From positions 1 to 64,000 of the forward strand of contig JALCDQ010000006.1 in assembly GCA_022641735.1 (NCBI GenBank): DNA of 64,000 bases. Reading direction: 5' to 3'. Positions 17,570 to 26,176 of this stretch are shown piece after piece (position 1 is the first letter of the stretch; each line of letters starts with the position of its first letter). The stretch comes from Prevotella sp. Lineage in GTDB: Bacteria; Bacteroidota; Bacteroidia; Bacteroidales; Bacteroidaceae. The notes under the pieces were generated by a model, which was given only the letters and a program-made list of their open reading frames with translations, was not told the DNA's origin and ran no database searches. The position numbers were made by a program, and so were the translations under genes.

Positions 17570-18835
17570 ATGAAAGCAAAAAAAATCATCCTGGTGTGTC
17601 TAACCATGGCATTTGCCTTAGCATCACAAGCACAAAAATATGTAGGCGGCGATATCTCGCTTCTTACGAAGTATGTTGAAAATGGAGCAACCTATTTTGA
17701 TACAGATGGTACCACAAGCATCTCTCCTCTTACTTATTTTAAGGATCAGGGAATGAATGCCATGCGTGTCCGCATCTTCCACAATCCTGCAAATGCTACC
17801 AGCACAGCAAAAGGTCAAGGAGTTATTCAAGACCTTCCCTATGTAAAGAAATTGGCTAAAGACATCAAAGATAAAGGATTTTCCTTGTTGCTCGACTTCC
17901 ATTATTCTGACACATGGGCAGACCCTTCTAACCAATGGATACCAAAGGCATGGTTGAATCTCACCGATGCCGCCCTTCAAGACAGCATTTACAACTACAC
18001 CAAATACGTTCTACAGACACTTGTGGACGAAGGCGCAACTCCTGACTTCATACAGACAGGCAACGAAATCAGCTATGGTATGTTATGGGCAGAATCTTCC
18101 AGCTCTTCTTCTTTAAAGAAATATTACGCTGGCAACTCAAATAATGCAACCAGATTCTTCGGACTTCTGAGATATGCCATTAAGGCCTGCAAGGAGGTTT
18201 GTCCAACAGCTAAAGTAATTCTTCACACAGAAAGAGTTCCAAAGTCTGACTATCTCGTCCAATTCTATAAAGATATGGACACTGCAGGATTAAACTATGA
18301 CATCATTGGTCTGAGCTATTATAGCTACTACCACGGGGACTTATCAGTATTGGGGACAGCCTTGAAAGCCCTCGAAGCCTATTCGGCAAAGGATATATGG
18401 ATTGTAGAAGCAGGATATTATCATGATTGGCAACCATCTAAAGTTACTTATGATTTATCCAGCACCTATCCTATAAACGGAACTGGACAAAAGGCTTTTA
18501 CAGAAGCACTCATCGATTCTTTGAATAATCACAGCCAAGTTAAAGGCTTATTCTGGTGGTCAATGGAATCAAACGAACATGGCCTTGACTGGAACACCAA
18601 ACGAGTAACAGACAGTTGGTACAATGCGGGATTATTCGATAACTCTACTGGAGCAGCTGAACCGGCCATCAAAGTTTTAAAGAATTTCATTGCCACAAAT
18701 GGTATATCCAATATCACATCAGATAAGAAAGTACCAGCTGATGATAACTGGTACACTCTTGAAGGCTCTAAAATCAATAAACCTACTGGCACAGGTCTCT
18801 ATATCCACGGCAAGCAGAAGGTGATAGTGAAATAG
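17570..18835 (+). CDS. Secreted endo-beta-1,4-galactanase (GH53)
   Basis: A 421-residue exported enzyme that cuts beta-1,4-galactan side chains of pectin (type I arabinogalactan). The signal peptide ends at ASQAQ (22). GH53 features follow: GGDISLLTKYVENGA, MNAMRVRIFHNP, LLLDFHYSDTWADPS, acid/base E166 in QTGNEISYG, and nucleophile E280 in WIVEAGYYHDW. The C-terminal ~45 residues (NWYTLEGSKI...GLYIHGKQKVIVK) resemble a type IX sorting tail. The gene has its own promoter, and its stop codon lies in a hairpin shared with the converging CotH-like gene. The substrate differs from the glucan PUL upstream, which fits separate control. Confidence 0.93.
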   Translation: MKAKKIILVCLTMAFALASQAQKYVGGDISLLTKYVENGATYFDTDGTTSISPLTYFKDQGMNAMRVRIFHNPANATSTAKGQGVIQDLPYVKKLAKDIKDKGFSLLLDFHYSDTWADPSNQWIPKAWLNLTDAALQDSIYNYTKYVLQTLVDEGATPDFIQTGNEISYGMLWAESSSSSSLKKYYAGNSNNATRFFGLLRYAIKACKEVCPTAKVILHTERVPKSDYLVQFYKDMDTAGLNYDIIGLSYYSYYHGDLSVLGTALKALEAYSAKDIWIVEAGYYHDWQPSKVTYDLSSTYPINGTGQKAFTEALIDSLNNHSQVKGLFWWSMESNEHGLDWNTKRVTDSWYNAGLFDNSTGAAEPAIKVLKNFIATNGISNITSDKKVPADDNWYTLEGSKINKPTGTGLYIHGKQKVIVK

Positions 18836-18852
18836 GAAACGCCTATTTCACT
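18826..18852. terminator. Perfect hairpin spanning both convergent stop codons
   Basis: AGTGAAATAGG (18826-18836) and CCTATTTCACT (18842-18852) form a perfect 11-bp stem with a 5-nt loop. The GH53 TAG (18833-18835) and the CotH-like TAG (18845-18843) both lie inside the stem. It is probably a bidirectional terminator, though neither side has a long T run. Confidence 0.65.
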
Positions 18853-20966
18853 ACTACTTTCTTGGTTGTTCCATCAGAATAGCGGAGGATGTTGATGCCC
18901 TTCTGCAGATGGTTCAACTGTTGGCCATCCATAGAATAAATACTCTTGATTTCTCTTGTTGTAGGAGTCTGTATAGTCTCTACACCTGTGGTAACCCATT
19001 TCAAAGAAGATACGGCGAAGACACCTATCATGCCATAGCCCCAAGAATCGCTTTGACACTGGGAAGTAAAGGTAAGAGATTTCACAGCCTTCGCTTTATT
19101 CACCTTGATTTTGTTTTCTGAAAGACTGACCAAAGTGCCATCCACACCATCATTATCAGCACGCCAACGACGGAGATTGCTCAAAATCTGCGTTCCATAA
19201 CGGTTATAGCACCAGTCGTCAAGCACTTCTGTCATATTCACAGTGTCATACGTGCCATCCGAATAATTCACCTGTATATCATAGGCTAAATCATAATTAT
19301 CCTTATTCGCTCCACAAAGAAGAATACTCAAGCTGTCAGTGGTAACCGGGGACGCAAATGTCAGAGTACCTGAAGATGAGGTTTTAGGAAGATAGAGGCA
19401 GTTGTTAGCGGTATAGCTGGCCAACTGGAACGTATGTCCATTGGAGCCTGTAATAGCACCATTATCAGGCAATACGTTCCCAGAACTTGCTACGGCAACT
19501 GTCGCAAACACACTGCCATGGCCATCAAGAGCTGGATGCGTATCTTTGTCGGTAGGCGCTGTTGATGTAGCCTCTGCTACACAATCCGTATTGAAACCCG
19601 AAGTAATGGAAATCGGTGTGGTCATCGCTACCTTTGTCTCTCCTGGAGTCACTGGTTCTATGACATCCTCATTGCCGATGTTTGTGTCCATCCATGTCAG
19701 GCGGTCGCCTATCCACTCTTTGAGATAAGTAATCTCAGCATCGTAAGAAGCCGTCACCTTATAGTTTGGCCACACCTTCTTACTCCAGATAGGCCATGCG
19801 GTGAAGTTACGGGTAAGTGCGCCATTGGCATTCAACAAGGTAGTCAAAGAGTCTATCTTGGCATCGATTTTCGTTTGGGTAAATACATCCTTGCGATATT
19901 CCTGCCAACGGGCTTTGAGTGTGCTTTGAAAGTCGGCATTATGGATAAGGTTATACCAATAGAATGGCACCAGTTGAGGGTCGTCTTGAGCACTGAGGAT
20001 ATCATTCTCATTATATACCCACGTATCATTGCGATACCCTTCAAAGGCATCATAATTACCGAAGCCGAGGTCCATATCCCAAAGCGACGTCTTAAACTTG
20101 CCCCCACTCTCTTTATAGAGATTAGTACTCAAGCGATAGCCATCTGCATTATGGGCAAACTCCGTATTCAAAAGGTAATCGGCAAAAGATGTCGCATCAA
20201 TCTGAGTGGCATAGCTGCTACCAGCAAGACTCTGCTCCATGGCTGTAATATCCGTAGAAATTGCATTGGCTGTCTTTGGCTGATAAGTTACTTTGGCATA
20301 GTTGATAGCAGAACCTGCTGTTGAATAGGGCTTATAAGATGAGGTATAGAGATTAGTCTCATCCGCACGGTCAACTTCAAAGAGTTCCGCATCTGATGCC
20401 ATCAGACTGCTCACACGCTCTGTAAGCAGATAGATGCCATAATAAACACCATCAACAACCACTTCACAAAATTTAGCTTGTGGTATCTTCGGCATAAACT
20501 GTCGCGCGAGATTGAATGAAAGAACGTTGCGAATGAGAGAACGGTCACTGAATGGAGCCAGCAAAGCCCATTCTGAAGAGGTTGTCATTCCCAATAACGA
20601 CACCTTCTGCACATTGCCAGAAGCGTCTGTAGGATAAATGGCATAAGGTTTCTTATCCGAACTAACAAATGAGGAATTGCCACGATATTTGATGGCAATC
20701 GCACCGTTATAATTAAAGTTTTGGCTGCTATGAGTTGTCAGGTCGCCATAGTTCAGGTTACCACTGCCGTTGTCTACAATCTTCATCTGTCCCTGAATAG
20801 TATTACGCCGTTGGATGACGGCCTTATTGACAGTGATGAAGATAATAGGCAGGTTGGTCTCAGAGAGTGAGACATTCGTCACTTCCGGCAGATAATTGTC
20901 GTAACGCTGAGCACTTGCAGACACTGCGCAAAGCAATGCCACGATTGAAAATAACAGTTTTCTCAT
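18843..20966 (-). CDS. CotH-family secreted protein with C-terminal galactose-binding-like domain and sorting tail
   Basis: A 707-residue exported protein. The signal peptide is residues 1-19. Residues about 40-420 match the CotH fold: LPIIFITVNKAVI, AIKYRGNSSF, KKPYAIYP, LIRNVLSFNLARQF, GIYLLTERV and LWDMDLGFGNYD. CotH proteins are atypical kinases known to phosphorylate spore-coat or secreted proteins; in Bacteroidetes their role is not established. Residues about 445-660 form a second domain that is closely related to the whole of the neighbouring secreted protein. The end, IYSMDGQQL...GINILRYSDGTTKKVVVK, is a probable type IX tail. It is the last gene of a GH29-led operon, 75 bp after its neighbour. 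Confidence 0.85.
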   Translation of the reverse strand: MRKLLFSIVALLCAVSASAQRYDNYLPEVTNVSLSETNLPIIFITVNKAVIQRRNTIQGQMKIVDNGSGNLNYGDLTTHSSQNFNYNGAIAIKYRGNSSFVSSDKKPYAIYPTDASGNVQKVSLLGMTTSSEWALLAPFSDRSLIRNVLSFNLARQFMPKIPQAKFCEVVVDGVYYGIYLLTERVSSLMASDAELFEVDRADETNLYTSSYKPYSTAGSAINYAKVTYQPKTANAISTDITAMEQSLAGSSYATQIDATSFADYLLNTEFAHNADGYRLSTNLYKESGGKFKTSLWDMDLGFGNYDAFEGYRNDTWVYNENDILSAQDDPQLVPFYWYNLIHNADFQSTLKARWQEYRKDVFTQTKIDAKIDSLTTLLNANGALTRNFTAWPIWSKKVWPNYKVTASYDAEITYLKEWIGDRLTWMDTNIGNEDVIEPVTPGETKVAMTTPISITSGFNTDCVAEATSTAPTDKDTHPALDGHGSVFATVAVASSGNVLPDNGAITGSNGHTFQLASYTANNCLYLPKTSSSGTLTFASPVTTDSLSILLCGANKDNYDLAYDIQVNYSDGTYDTVNMTEVLDDWCYNRYGTQILSNLRRWRADNDGVDGTLVSLSENKIKVNKAKAVKSLTFTSQCQSDSWGYGMIGVFAVSSLKWVTTGVETIQTPTTREIKSIYSMDGQQLNHLQKGINILRYSDGTTKKVVVK

Positions 20967-21041
20967 CTGTTTATCCCTTGGATTTCTTGAAATAGAGAGC
21001 CTCGCTTGGCAAGGCCCTCTATATATAATAATAATGTATAA

Positions 21042-21923
21042 TTACTTAACCACTACCTTGCGAGCAGTTCCATCGGTATATTTCACCACATTCACACCCT
21101 TTGTAGGCTCAGCTACTTGCTTGCCGTCAACGGTATAAATGCCCTGTACTTTAGCATTCTGAACAGTTGCGTTCTCAATGCCTGTAGTTGTTGAAATAGC
21201 AGAGAATGCATAGAAAGCAAGGCTTCCATAACCCCAGTTGTCATCCTGGCACTCTGTTGTAATAGTAACAGAAGTTATTGGAGAAGCGACATTGTCATCA
21301 CCAATGGTGGCAATCACCTCTGACAGACGAAAACTTCCATTCTCAGGATTACTTCCTGCATCAAAACGAAAACGCTTTGTGAAAGTAAACACTGCATCAC
21401 TTTTATCGTTTTGTCCCCAATCGCTCACCTTGAAAGAACCTAAATCTTCTGTAGTACCATTTTGATGAGTAACCTTCAGATTGAACTGAAGGTTTTCATT
21501 AGTACGATTAGTACCAGCCATGAGGATTCCCAACTTGCTGCCTGCTGTCGGATTAGAGAATGTGACAGTTCCACTGGTAGCAGTCCCCAAAGTATGAGAG
21601 TCTTTTGCTGTGATACCAATGTAGAAACAGTTGCTAACAAAAAAGTTGCCAAGTTGATAAACGTGGCCACCTGCGGTTGTCAATTTTCCATTAACAGGAA
21701 TACCTTCGTTATTGCCAGCAGTAACACCATCATAACTTTCAGCAACAAACTGGCTTCCATGGCCATCGATAGGACCTACAGCCGAAGGCACATCTGTTGT
21801 GGATGCAGCAATGGCATCAATGTTAAAACCACTTGACACTGTCAACGGTGTAGTGGTATCATCTGCAAAAGCAGAACTTGCGCATAAAAGCGCACAAATT
21901 GAAAGGAGTAAATTTTTCTTCAT
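21042..21923 (-). CDS. Secreted protein, unknown domain shared with the CotH-like neighbour
   Basis: A 293-residue exported protein (signal peptide 1-20). Residues about 25-245 are homologous to the second domain of the CotH-like protein: both have xTPLTVSSGFNxD, DGHGSxF, GHxxQL, NCxYL/I, the sequence TxxCQxDxWGYGxxxxxAxS and the same order throughout. It looks like a beta-sandwich binding domain. The end, GIYTVDGKQV...GVNVVKYTDGTARKVVVK, matches the sorting tail of the neighbour. It lies between GH29 and CotH-like genes on the same strand (39- and 75-bp gaps), so it is probably co-expressed. I do not recognise the domain family. Confidence 0.75.
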   Translation of the reverse strand: MKKNLLLSICALLCASSAFADDTTTPLTVSSGFNIDAIAASTTDVPSAVGPIDGHGSQFVAESYDGVTAGNNEGIPVNGKLTTAGGHVYQLGNFFVSNCFYIGITAKDSHTLGTATSGTVTFSNPTAGSKLGILMAGTNRTNENLQFNLKVTHQNGTTEDLGSFKVSDWGQNDKSDAVFTFTKRFRFDAGSNPENGSFRLSEVIATIGDDNVASPITSVTITTECQDDNWGYGSLAFYAFSAISTTTGIENATVQNAKVQGIYTVDGKQVAEPTKGVNVVKYTDGTARKVVVK

Positions 21924-21962
21924 AATTTAAGTTTTAAATAATTACATATATGTTTATAGGAT

Positions 21963-23438
21963 CTATTCAGCATAATAATAAGCACCTATCTGATTGATGC
22001 AGAGAGGTCCTCGCGCATTGGTAAAACGTACGCGTATCTGCTTGGCATTCACTGTATTAAAACGCAACAATCGTTTATAACCGACTGTGGTAGTAGACTC
22101 TCCACAATTGACATCTGTCCATGTACTTCCATTATTAGAATATTCCACGCTGAAGGCTTTCACTCTTTGTCCCAAGGGGATATATTCCTGCAAGAGAAAG
22201 CGGTTGATGTTTTGCGCAGTGGTAAAGGTGAAGGTGAGCGTGCCTGTGGTTGTTCCATCGGCAGTTGCCCAATATTTGTCATAGTCATCACTGACCACAT
22301 TTGCCGCTGCAAAGTCTGTTCCACGTACGTTTGAAGCCGATACCGTAGCATCTTTCAAGAGGTTGGTTTTGAAGGTCTTTTCAATGATTTCATGGAAAGC
22401 TTTCAGATTGGCAACGTCGGTATCAGATATTTTTCCATGGGTATTCACAGGTACGTTCAGAATCATTGTGGCATTGCGGCCTACACTTTTATAATAGGTG
22501 TCCACCAACGTAGCTGCACTCTTGGAGTTATCATTCTCATGATAGAACCATTTGATGCTGCCATCAGAGCCATAGCGGATGGAAACGTCAGCCTCAGCGG
22601 GTACCCAATGGCCTCCGCCTTCATCGCCTTGTCCCAACACGCTCTCATAATCTGTGCCCGTAAAAGCCGGCTTTGCGTGGTCATCATTGAGTGTACACCA
22701 GTCGGTTTCACCAGCCTCTCCGTTTTCATTTCCTACCCATCGATTGCCCGGACCTCCATCACTATGGATAATCACTTGTGGCTGAAGGGCATTGATATAA
22801 CCGAATAGGGTATCAAATTGATAATAGGTGGTCTTATCGATGCTGCGCGTCTCATTGGCTCCGCCATAATAACCGCTGCCTCCATTGGCTCCGTCAAACC
22901 AGAGTTCAAAGAGATTATGATAGCTCAAAAGCAGTTCTTTGAGTTGATTCTTATAATATTCCACATATCCTGCACTGGCATAACTTGCCTTATGGCGGTC
23001 CCATGGCGAGAGATAAAGGCCGAACTTCAAGCCCAAGTGCTTGCATGCTGACTCCAATTCCCCTACCGCATCGCCATATCCGGCACGATAAGGACTATAT
23101 TTGATGGAGTAATCCGTAAACTTGGAAGGCCAAAGACAGAAACCGTCGTGATGTTTGGCAGTCAGTATCACGCCCTTCATTCCGCCATCCTGCAAGGCTT
23201 TCACCCATTGCTCACAGTCGAGTGTATCGGGATTAAAGACGGATGTAGCCGCATCTCCACTACCCCATTCCATATCATTAAAGGTGTTAGGACCGAAGTG
23301 GATAAAGGCATAAGTCTCCATCTTCTGCATCTCGACTTGATACGAAGTAGGCACTGGCGCAATCGCTGAAGGAGCCTGAGAGAACGCACTGATAGATGGA
23401 AACGCCAAAAGACACAAAGTGCAAAGATGTTTCATCAA
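21963..23438 (-). CDS. Alpha-L-fucosidase (GH29) with F5/8 type C domain
   Basis: A 491-residue exported glycosidase that removes terminal alpha-L-fucose. The signal peptide ends about residue 21; two Met codons start the gene. The catalytic barrel shows FIHFGPNTFNDMEWG, TAKHHDGFCLWPS, KFGLYLSPWDRH and the nucleophile D182 in FELWFDGANGG. Residues about 355-490 form a discoidin (F5/8 type C) carbohydrate-binding domain ending GPLCINQIGAYYYAE. Domain order resembles the GH29 subgroup that acts on branched fucosylated glycans, but linkage preference cannot be read here. First gene of the GH29 / unknown / CotH-like unit. It lacks the VVVK-type tail of its neighbours. Confidence 0.9.
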   Translation of the reverse strand: MMKHLCTLCLLAFPSISAFSQAPSAIAPVPTSYQVEMQKMETYAFIHFGPNTFNDMEWGSGDAATSVFNPDTLDCEQWVKALQDGGMKGVILTAKHHDGFCLWPSKFTDYSIKYSPYRAGYGDAVGELESACKHLGLKFGLYLSPWDRHKASYASAGYVEYYKNQLKELLLSYHNLFELWFDGANGGSGYYGGANETRSIDKTTYYQFDTLFGYINALQPQVIIHSDGGPGNRWVGNENGEAGETDWCTLNDDHAKPAFTGTDYESVLGQGDEGGGHWVPAEADVSIRYGSDGSIKWFYHENDNSKSAATLVDTYYKSVGRNATMILNVPVNTHGKISDTDVANLKAFHEIIEKTFKTNLLKDATVSASNVRGTDFAAANVVSDDYDKYWATADGTTTGTLTFTFTTAQNINRFLLQEYIPLGQRVKAFSVEYSNNGSTWTDVNCGESTTTVGYKRLLRFNTVNAKQIRVRFTNARGPLCINQIGAYYYAE

Positions 23439-23468
23439 AGATAGTTATATGTTTAAGTTAGACTGTTG

Positions 23469-23476
23469 CAAAAGTA
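23469..23476 (-). promoter_or_regulatory. Promoter -7 box of the GH29 operon
   Basis: The minus strand reads TACTTTTG, matching TAnnTTTG, 31 bp before the GH29 start. Confidence 0.6.
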
Positions 23477-23539
23477 ACAAAAAATTCTTTACAAGAGCAT
23501 TTTTTATCGATTTTTTTTCAAAAAAATATCTCTTGAAAA

Positions 23540-23624
23540 GTAAAAGACGGTTCTTCATAAGGTAAAAGATAGTTATTAGCCTCGTAAAAGATGATTGTTT
23601 AGGCGGTAAAAAGCTATCTTTTAC
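23540..23624. repeat. 22-bp palindromic array C (4 units)
   Basis: Units start at 23540, 23562, 23584 and 23606, exactly 22 bp apart. The last, GTAAAAAGCTATCTTTTAC, is the most palindromic. It lies between the divergent GH29 and ThiD-AraC genes. Confidence 0.82.
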
Positions 23625-23724
23625 AAATAGGCATGCCGATAACCATCAGGAGGAAGTTTTATACAAAATGAAGTTTTCTTTGTCAAAAGGAGAACGGATA
23701 GGGGCTCATCTCGTATTTTTTTTA

Positions 23725-23732
23725 TTACTTTG
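23725..23732 (+). promoter_or_regulatory. Promoter -7-like box of the pdx operon
   Basis: TTACTTTG matches TAnnTTTG at all but one position. It ends only 9 bp before the first ATG (23742), so the mRNA would have almost no leader. Confidence 0.5.
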
Positions 23733-23741
23733 CACCTTGAA

Positions 23742-24623
23742 ATGAATGAAAGCAAGACCATACTCACTATCACCGGCTCCGACTCTACGGGAGGTTCAGG
23801 GGTGCAAGCCGACATCAAGTTGATTTCACAACTTGGTGGTTATGCCGTTTCGGCCATCACTTCCATCACCGTGCAGAATACGCTCGGCATCCAGCAATTC
23901 TATGATTTGCCGGCCCAAGTGGTAAGCGGACAGATTGAGGCAATCATCAACGATGTGCAGCCTCAAATCGTCAAGATAGGTATGGTGCGGCGGGTGGACG
24001 TGCTCGATGTCATCATTGAGGCGCTCTCAAAATATCGTCCGCGCTACATTATCTATGACCCCATCGTCTATTCAAGCAAAGGCGAACGGCTGATGGAGGA
24101 TGATGTGGTCAGTCAGATACGGCAACGCCTTTTGCCGATATGCACCCTCGTCATCGAAGAGCGCCACAAAGCGCATGGTGAAAGCAATGCTTATGCCAGT
24201 GCCATAGCCGCATTTCTCAGTCAGGGAGACGACCTTGAGGAGGCTAAAAGCAAGGCCCGAAAGTTCGTAACAGAGCTGGAAAACCGCCATTTGGGACTTC
24301 AAGGGCGCAGTCGTGAACTCTATGAGGAATTTATCCGACAATTAGAGCAGCATCTGACAACTAATAGTGACGTGGCTTTCTATGCGGATTGCCTCAATGT
24401 GAGCCCTCGATATTTAGCGCAAGTGTGCAAGCGTGAAGGCCAGTTATCACCCAAACAGATTATCGACAGTCATCTTCTCCATGAGATTGAGAAAGAATTG
24501 GACGCAACAAGAAAGACCGTGCAGCAAATAGCCTATGATTTCGGTTTCTCCTCGCAGGCTCATTTTGCCAAGTTCTTCAAAAACCTCAAGGGGATGACTC
24601 CTAGTGAATACAGAAAGAAATAA
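23742..24623 (+). CDS. ThiD-like ligand domain fused to AraC DNA-binding domain; probable pdx regulator
   Basis: A 293-residue fusion; the ATG at 23742 is preferred over a TTG 12 bp upstream. Residues 1-185 align by eye with HMP/pyridoxine kinases (ThiD/PdxK): [18 protein letters not shown], the ligand-contacting SITVQNT, VKIGM and [10 protein letters not shown]. The central part of the kinase is missing, and the HGTGCTLS active-site loop is replaced by HGESNAYAS, so kinase activity is probably lost. Residues about 195-293 are an AraC helix-turn-helix pair ending [29 protein letters not shown]. It lies 13 bp upstream of pdxS. I infer a regulator that senses a vitamin B6 (or HMP) compound and controls pdxST. 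Confidence 0.82.
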   Translation: MNESKTILTITGSDSTGGSGVQADIKLISQLGGYAVSAITSITVQNTLGIQQFYDLPAQVVSGQIEAIINDVQPQIVKIGMVRRVDVLDVIIEALSKYRPRYIIYDPIVYSSKGERLMEDDVVSQIRQRLLPICTLVIEERHKAHGESNAYASAIAAFLSQGDDLEEAKSKARKFVTELENRHLGLQGRSRELYEEFIRQLEQHLTTNSDVAFYADCLNVSPRYLAQVCKREGQLSPKQIIDSHLLHEIEKELDATRKTVQQIAYDFGFSSQAHFAKFFKNLKGMTPSEYRKK

Positions 24624-24636
24624 ACAGTTTGAAAAA

Positions 24637-25512
24637 ATGAAACAAAATCGACAAGAATTAAACAGAAACCTCGCTCAAATGCTCAAAGGCGGTGTTATCA
24701 TGGATGTAACGACGCCCGAGCAGGCCAAAATAGCTGAAAAGGCAGGAGCTTGCGCTGTCATGGCGCTCGAAAGAATACCTGCTGATATCCGCGCTGCAGG
24801 GGGTGTTTCGCGCATGAGCGACCCTAAGATGATTAAGGGAATACAGCAAGCCGTTTCCATCCCGGTGATGGCAAAATGCCGTATCGGCCATATTGCGGAA
24901 GCCCAAATCCTGCAAGCCATTGAGATTGACTATATTGATGAGAGTGAAGTTCTTTCTCCTGCAGATAATGTTTATCATATTGATAAGACCCAATTTGACG
25001 TTCCTTTCGTGTGTGGAGCCAAGAATTTAGGGGAGGCTTTGCGGCGCATTGCCGAGGGCGCAACGATGATTCGCACCAAAGGAGAGCCTGGAACGGGCGA
25101 TGTAGTGCAGGCTGTGAGCCACATGCGGTTGATGCAAAGCGAAATTCGCAAACTCGTTTCGATGAGTGAGGATGAACTCTTTGAGGCTGCCAAACAGTTG
25201 CAGGCGCCTTATGACCTTGTGAAATACGTGCATAACAACGGCAAATTGCCTGTGGTGAACTTTGCTGCTGGCGGTATTGCTACCCCTGCTGATGCGGCCT
25301 TGATGATGGAGTTAGGCGCTGAAGGAGTGTTTGTAGGCTCGGGTATCTTCAAGAGTGGCAACCCTGCAAAACGTGCCGCTGCCATCGTGCAAGCCGTTAC
25401 CAACTACAAAGACTCTCATAAACTGGCCGAGCTTTCAGAGGATTTAGGCGAGGCAATGGTAGGCATCAACGAGCAGGAAATCTCATTGCTCATGGCTGAG
25501 AGAGGTAAATAA
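24637..25512 (+). CDS. pdxS: Pyridoxal 5'-phosphate synthase, lyase subunit
   Basis: A 291-residue cytoplasmic enzyme; the ATG at 24637 is chosen over an upstream GTG that overlaps the previous gene. PdxS condenses ribose 5-phosphate, glyceraldehyde 3-phosphate and ammonia into PLP. Signature stretches are present: [42 protein letters not shown], the lysine in [19 protein letters not shown] and [20 protein letters not shown]. It works as a dodecamer with the PdxT glutaminase encoded next; the stop codon and the pdxT ATG overlap by one base. Confidence 0.97.
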   Translation: MKQNRQELNRNLAQMLKGGVIMDVTTPEQAKIAEKAGACAVMALERIPADIRAAGGVSRMSDPKMIKGIQQAVSIPVMAKCRIGHIAEAQILQAIEIDYIDESEVLSPADNVYHIDKTQFDVPFVCGAKNLGEALRRIAEGATMIRTKGEPGTGDVVQAVSHMRLMQSEIRKLVSMSEDELFEAAKQLQAPYDLVKYVHNNGKLPVVNFAAGGIATPADAALMMELGAEGVFVGSGIFKSGNPAKRAAAIVQAVTNYKDSHKLAELSEDLGEAMVGINEQEISLLMAERGK

Positions 25513-26105
25513 TGGAAGGCAAAGAACCATTGATTGCCGTGCTGGCATTGCAAGGTGCCTTTCTGGAGCACGAGCAAATGCTCGCGAAAATGGGTATCAA
25601 GACCTTTGAAATCCGACAACTTGCCGACTGGCAGCACGCTAAAGACGGGCTGATTATCCCCGGTGGGGAGAGCACGGTACAGTTGAAACTGCTGAAGGAT
25701 TTAGCTCTTCTGCAGCCTATCCGTGAGGCTATCCTTGGCGGAATGCCTGTTTTCGGCACATGTGCAGGACTTATCCTACTGGCAAAGAGCGTTGAAGGGG
25801 AAGCCTTCGAACGGCTTTCCACTATGGACATCGATGTTTGTCGCAACGCTTATGGCCGTCAGTTGGGCAGTTTCTATGCAGAGAAAAAGGTTGAAGAGGT
25901 AGGCGAAAACGTGCCGATGACCTTCATCAGAGCCCCTTATATAAATAAGGTGACGGCGCCAAATGTGAAAATTCTCGCCACAGTGGATGGTCATATCGTA
26001 GCGGCAAGGCAAAGGAATCAGCTCGTTACGGCCTTTCATCCTGAGCTCAACGATGACACCCGCATTCATGAATACTTCCTTCAGATGGTGAGAAAAGCCA
26101 TTTGA
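25512..26105 (+). CDS. pdxT: Pyridoxal 5'-phosphate synthase, glutaminase subunit
   Basis: A 197-residue class I glutamine amidotransferase that supplies ammonia to PdxS. It has the family motifs LALQGAFLEH, the oxyanion turn PGGEST, the nucleophile Cys in GTCAGLILLA, the FIRAPYI segment, and the His-Glu pair in FHPEL. It is translationally coupled to pdxS through a TAATG overlap and is followed by a bidirectional terminator. With the fused regulator it forms a three-gene vitamin B6 unit. Confidence 0.97.
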   Translation: MEGKEPLIAVLALQGAFLEHEQMLAKMGIKTFEIRQLADWQHAKDGLIIPGGESTVQLKLLKDLALLQPIREAILGGMPVFGTCAGLILLAKSVEGEAFERLSTMDIDVCRNAYGRQLGSFYAEKKVEEVGENVPMTFIRAPYINKVTAPNVKILATVDGHIVAARQRNQLVTAFHPELNDDTRIHEYFLQMVRKAI

Positions 26106-26123
26106 CGGAATCCTGAAAACTAG

Positions 26124-26158
26124 AATCCCCTTTCCTAATGCTGATTGGAAAAGGGGAT
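26124..26158. terminator. Bidirectional terminator between pdxT and GH35
   Basis: AATCCCCTTTCC (26124-26135) pairs with GGAAAAGGGGATT (26146-26158); T-rich sequence follows on the plus strand. It serves two convergent genes. Confidence 0.8.
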
Positions 26159-26176
26159 TTTTGCTGTTTTATAAGG

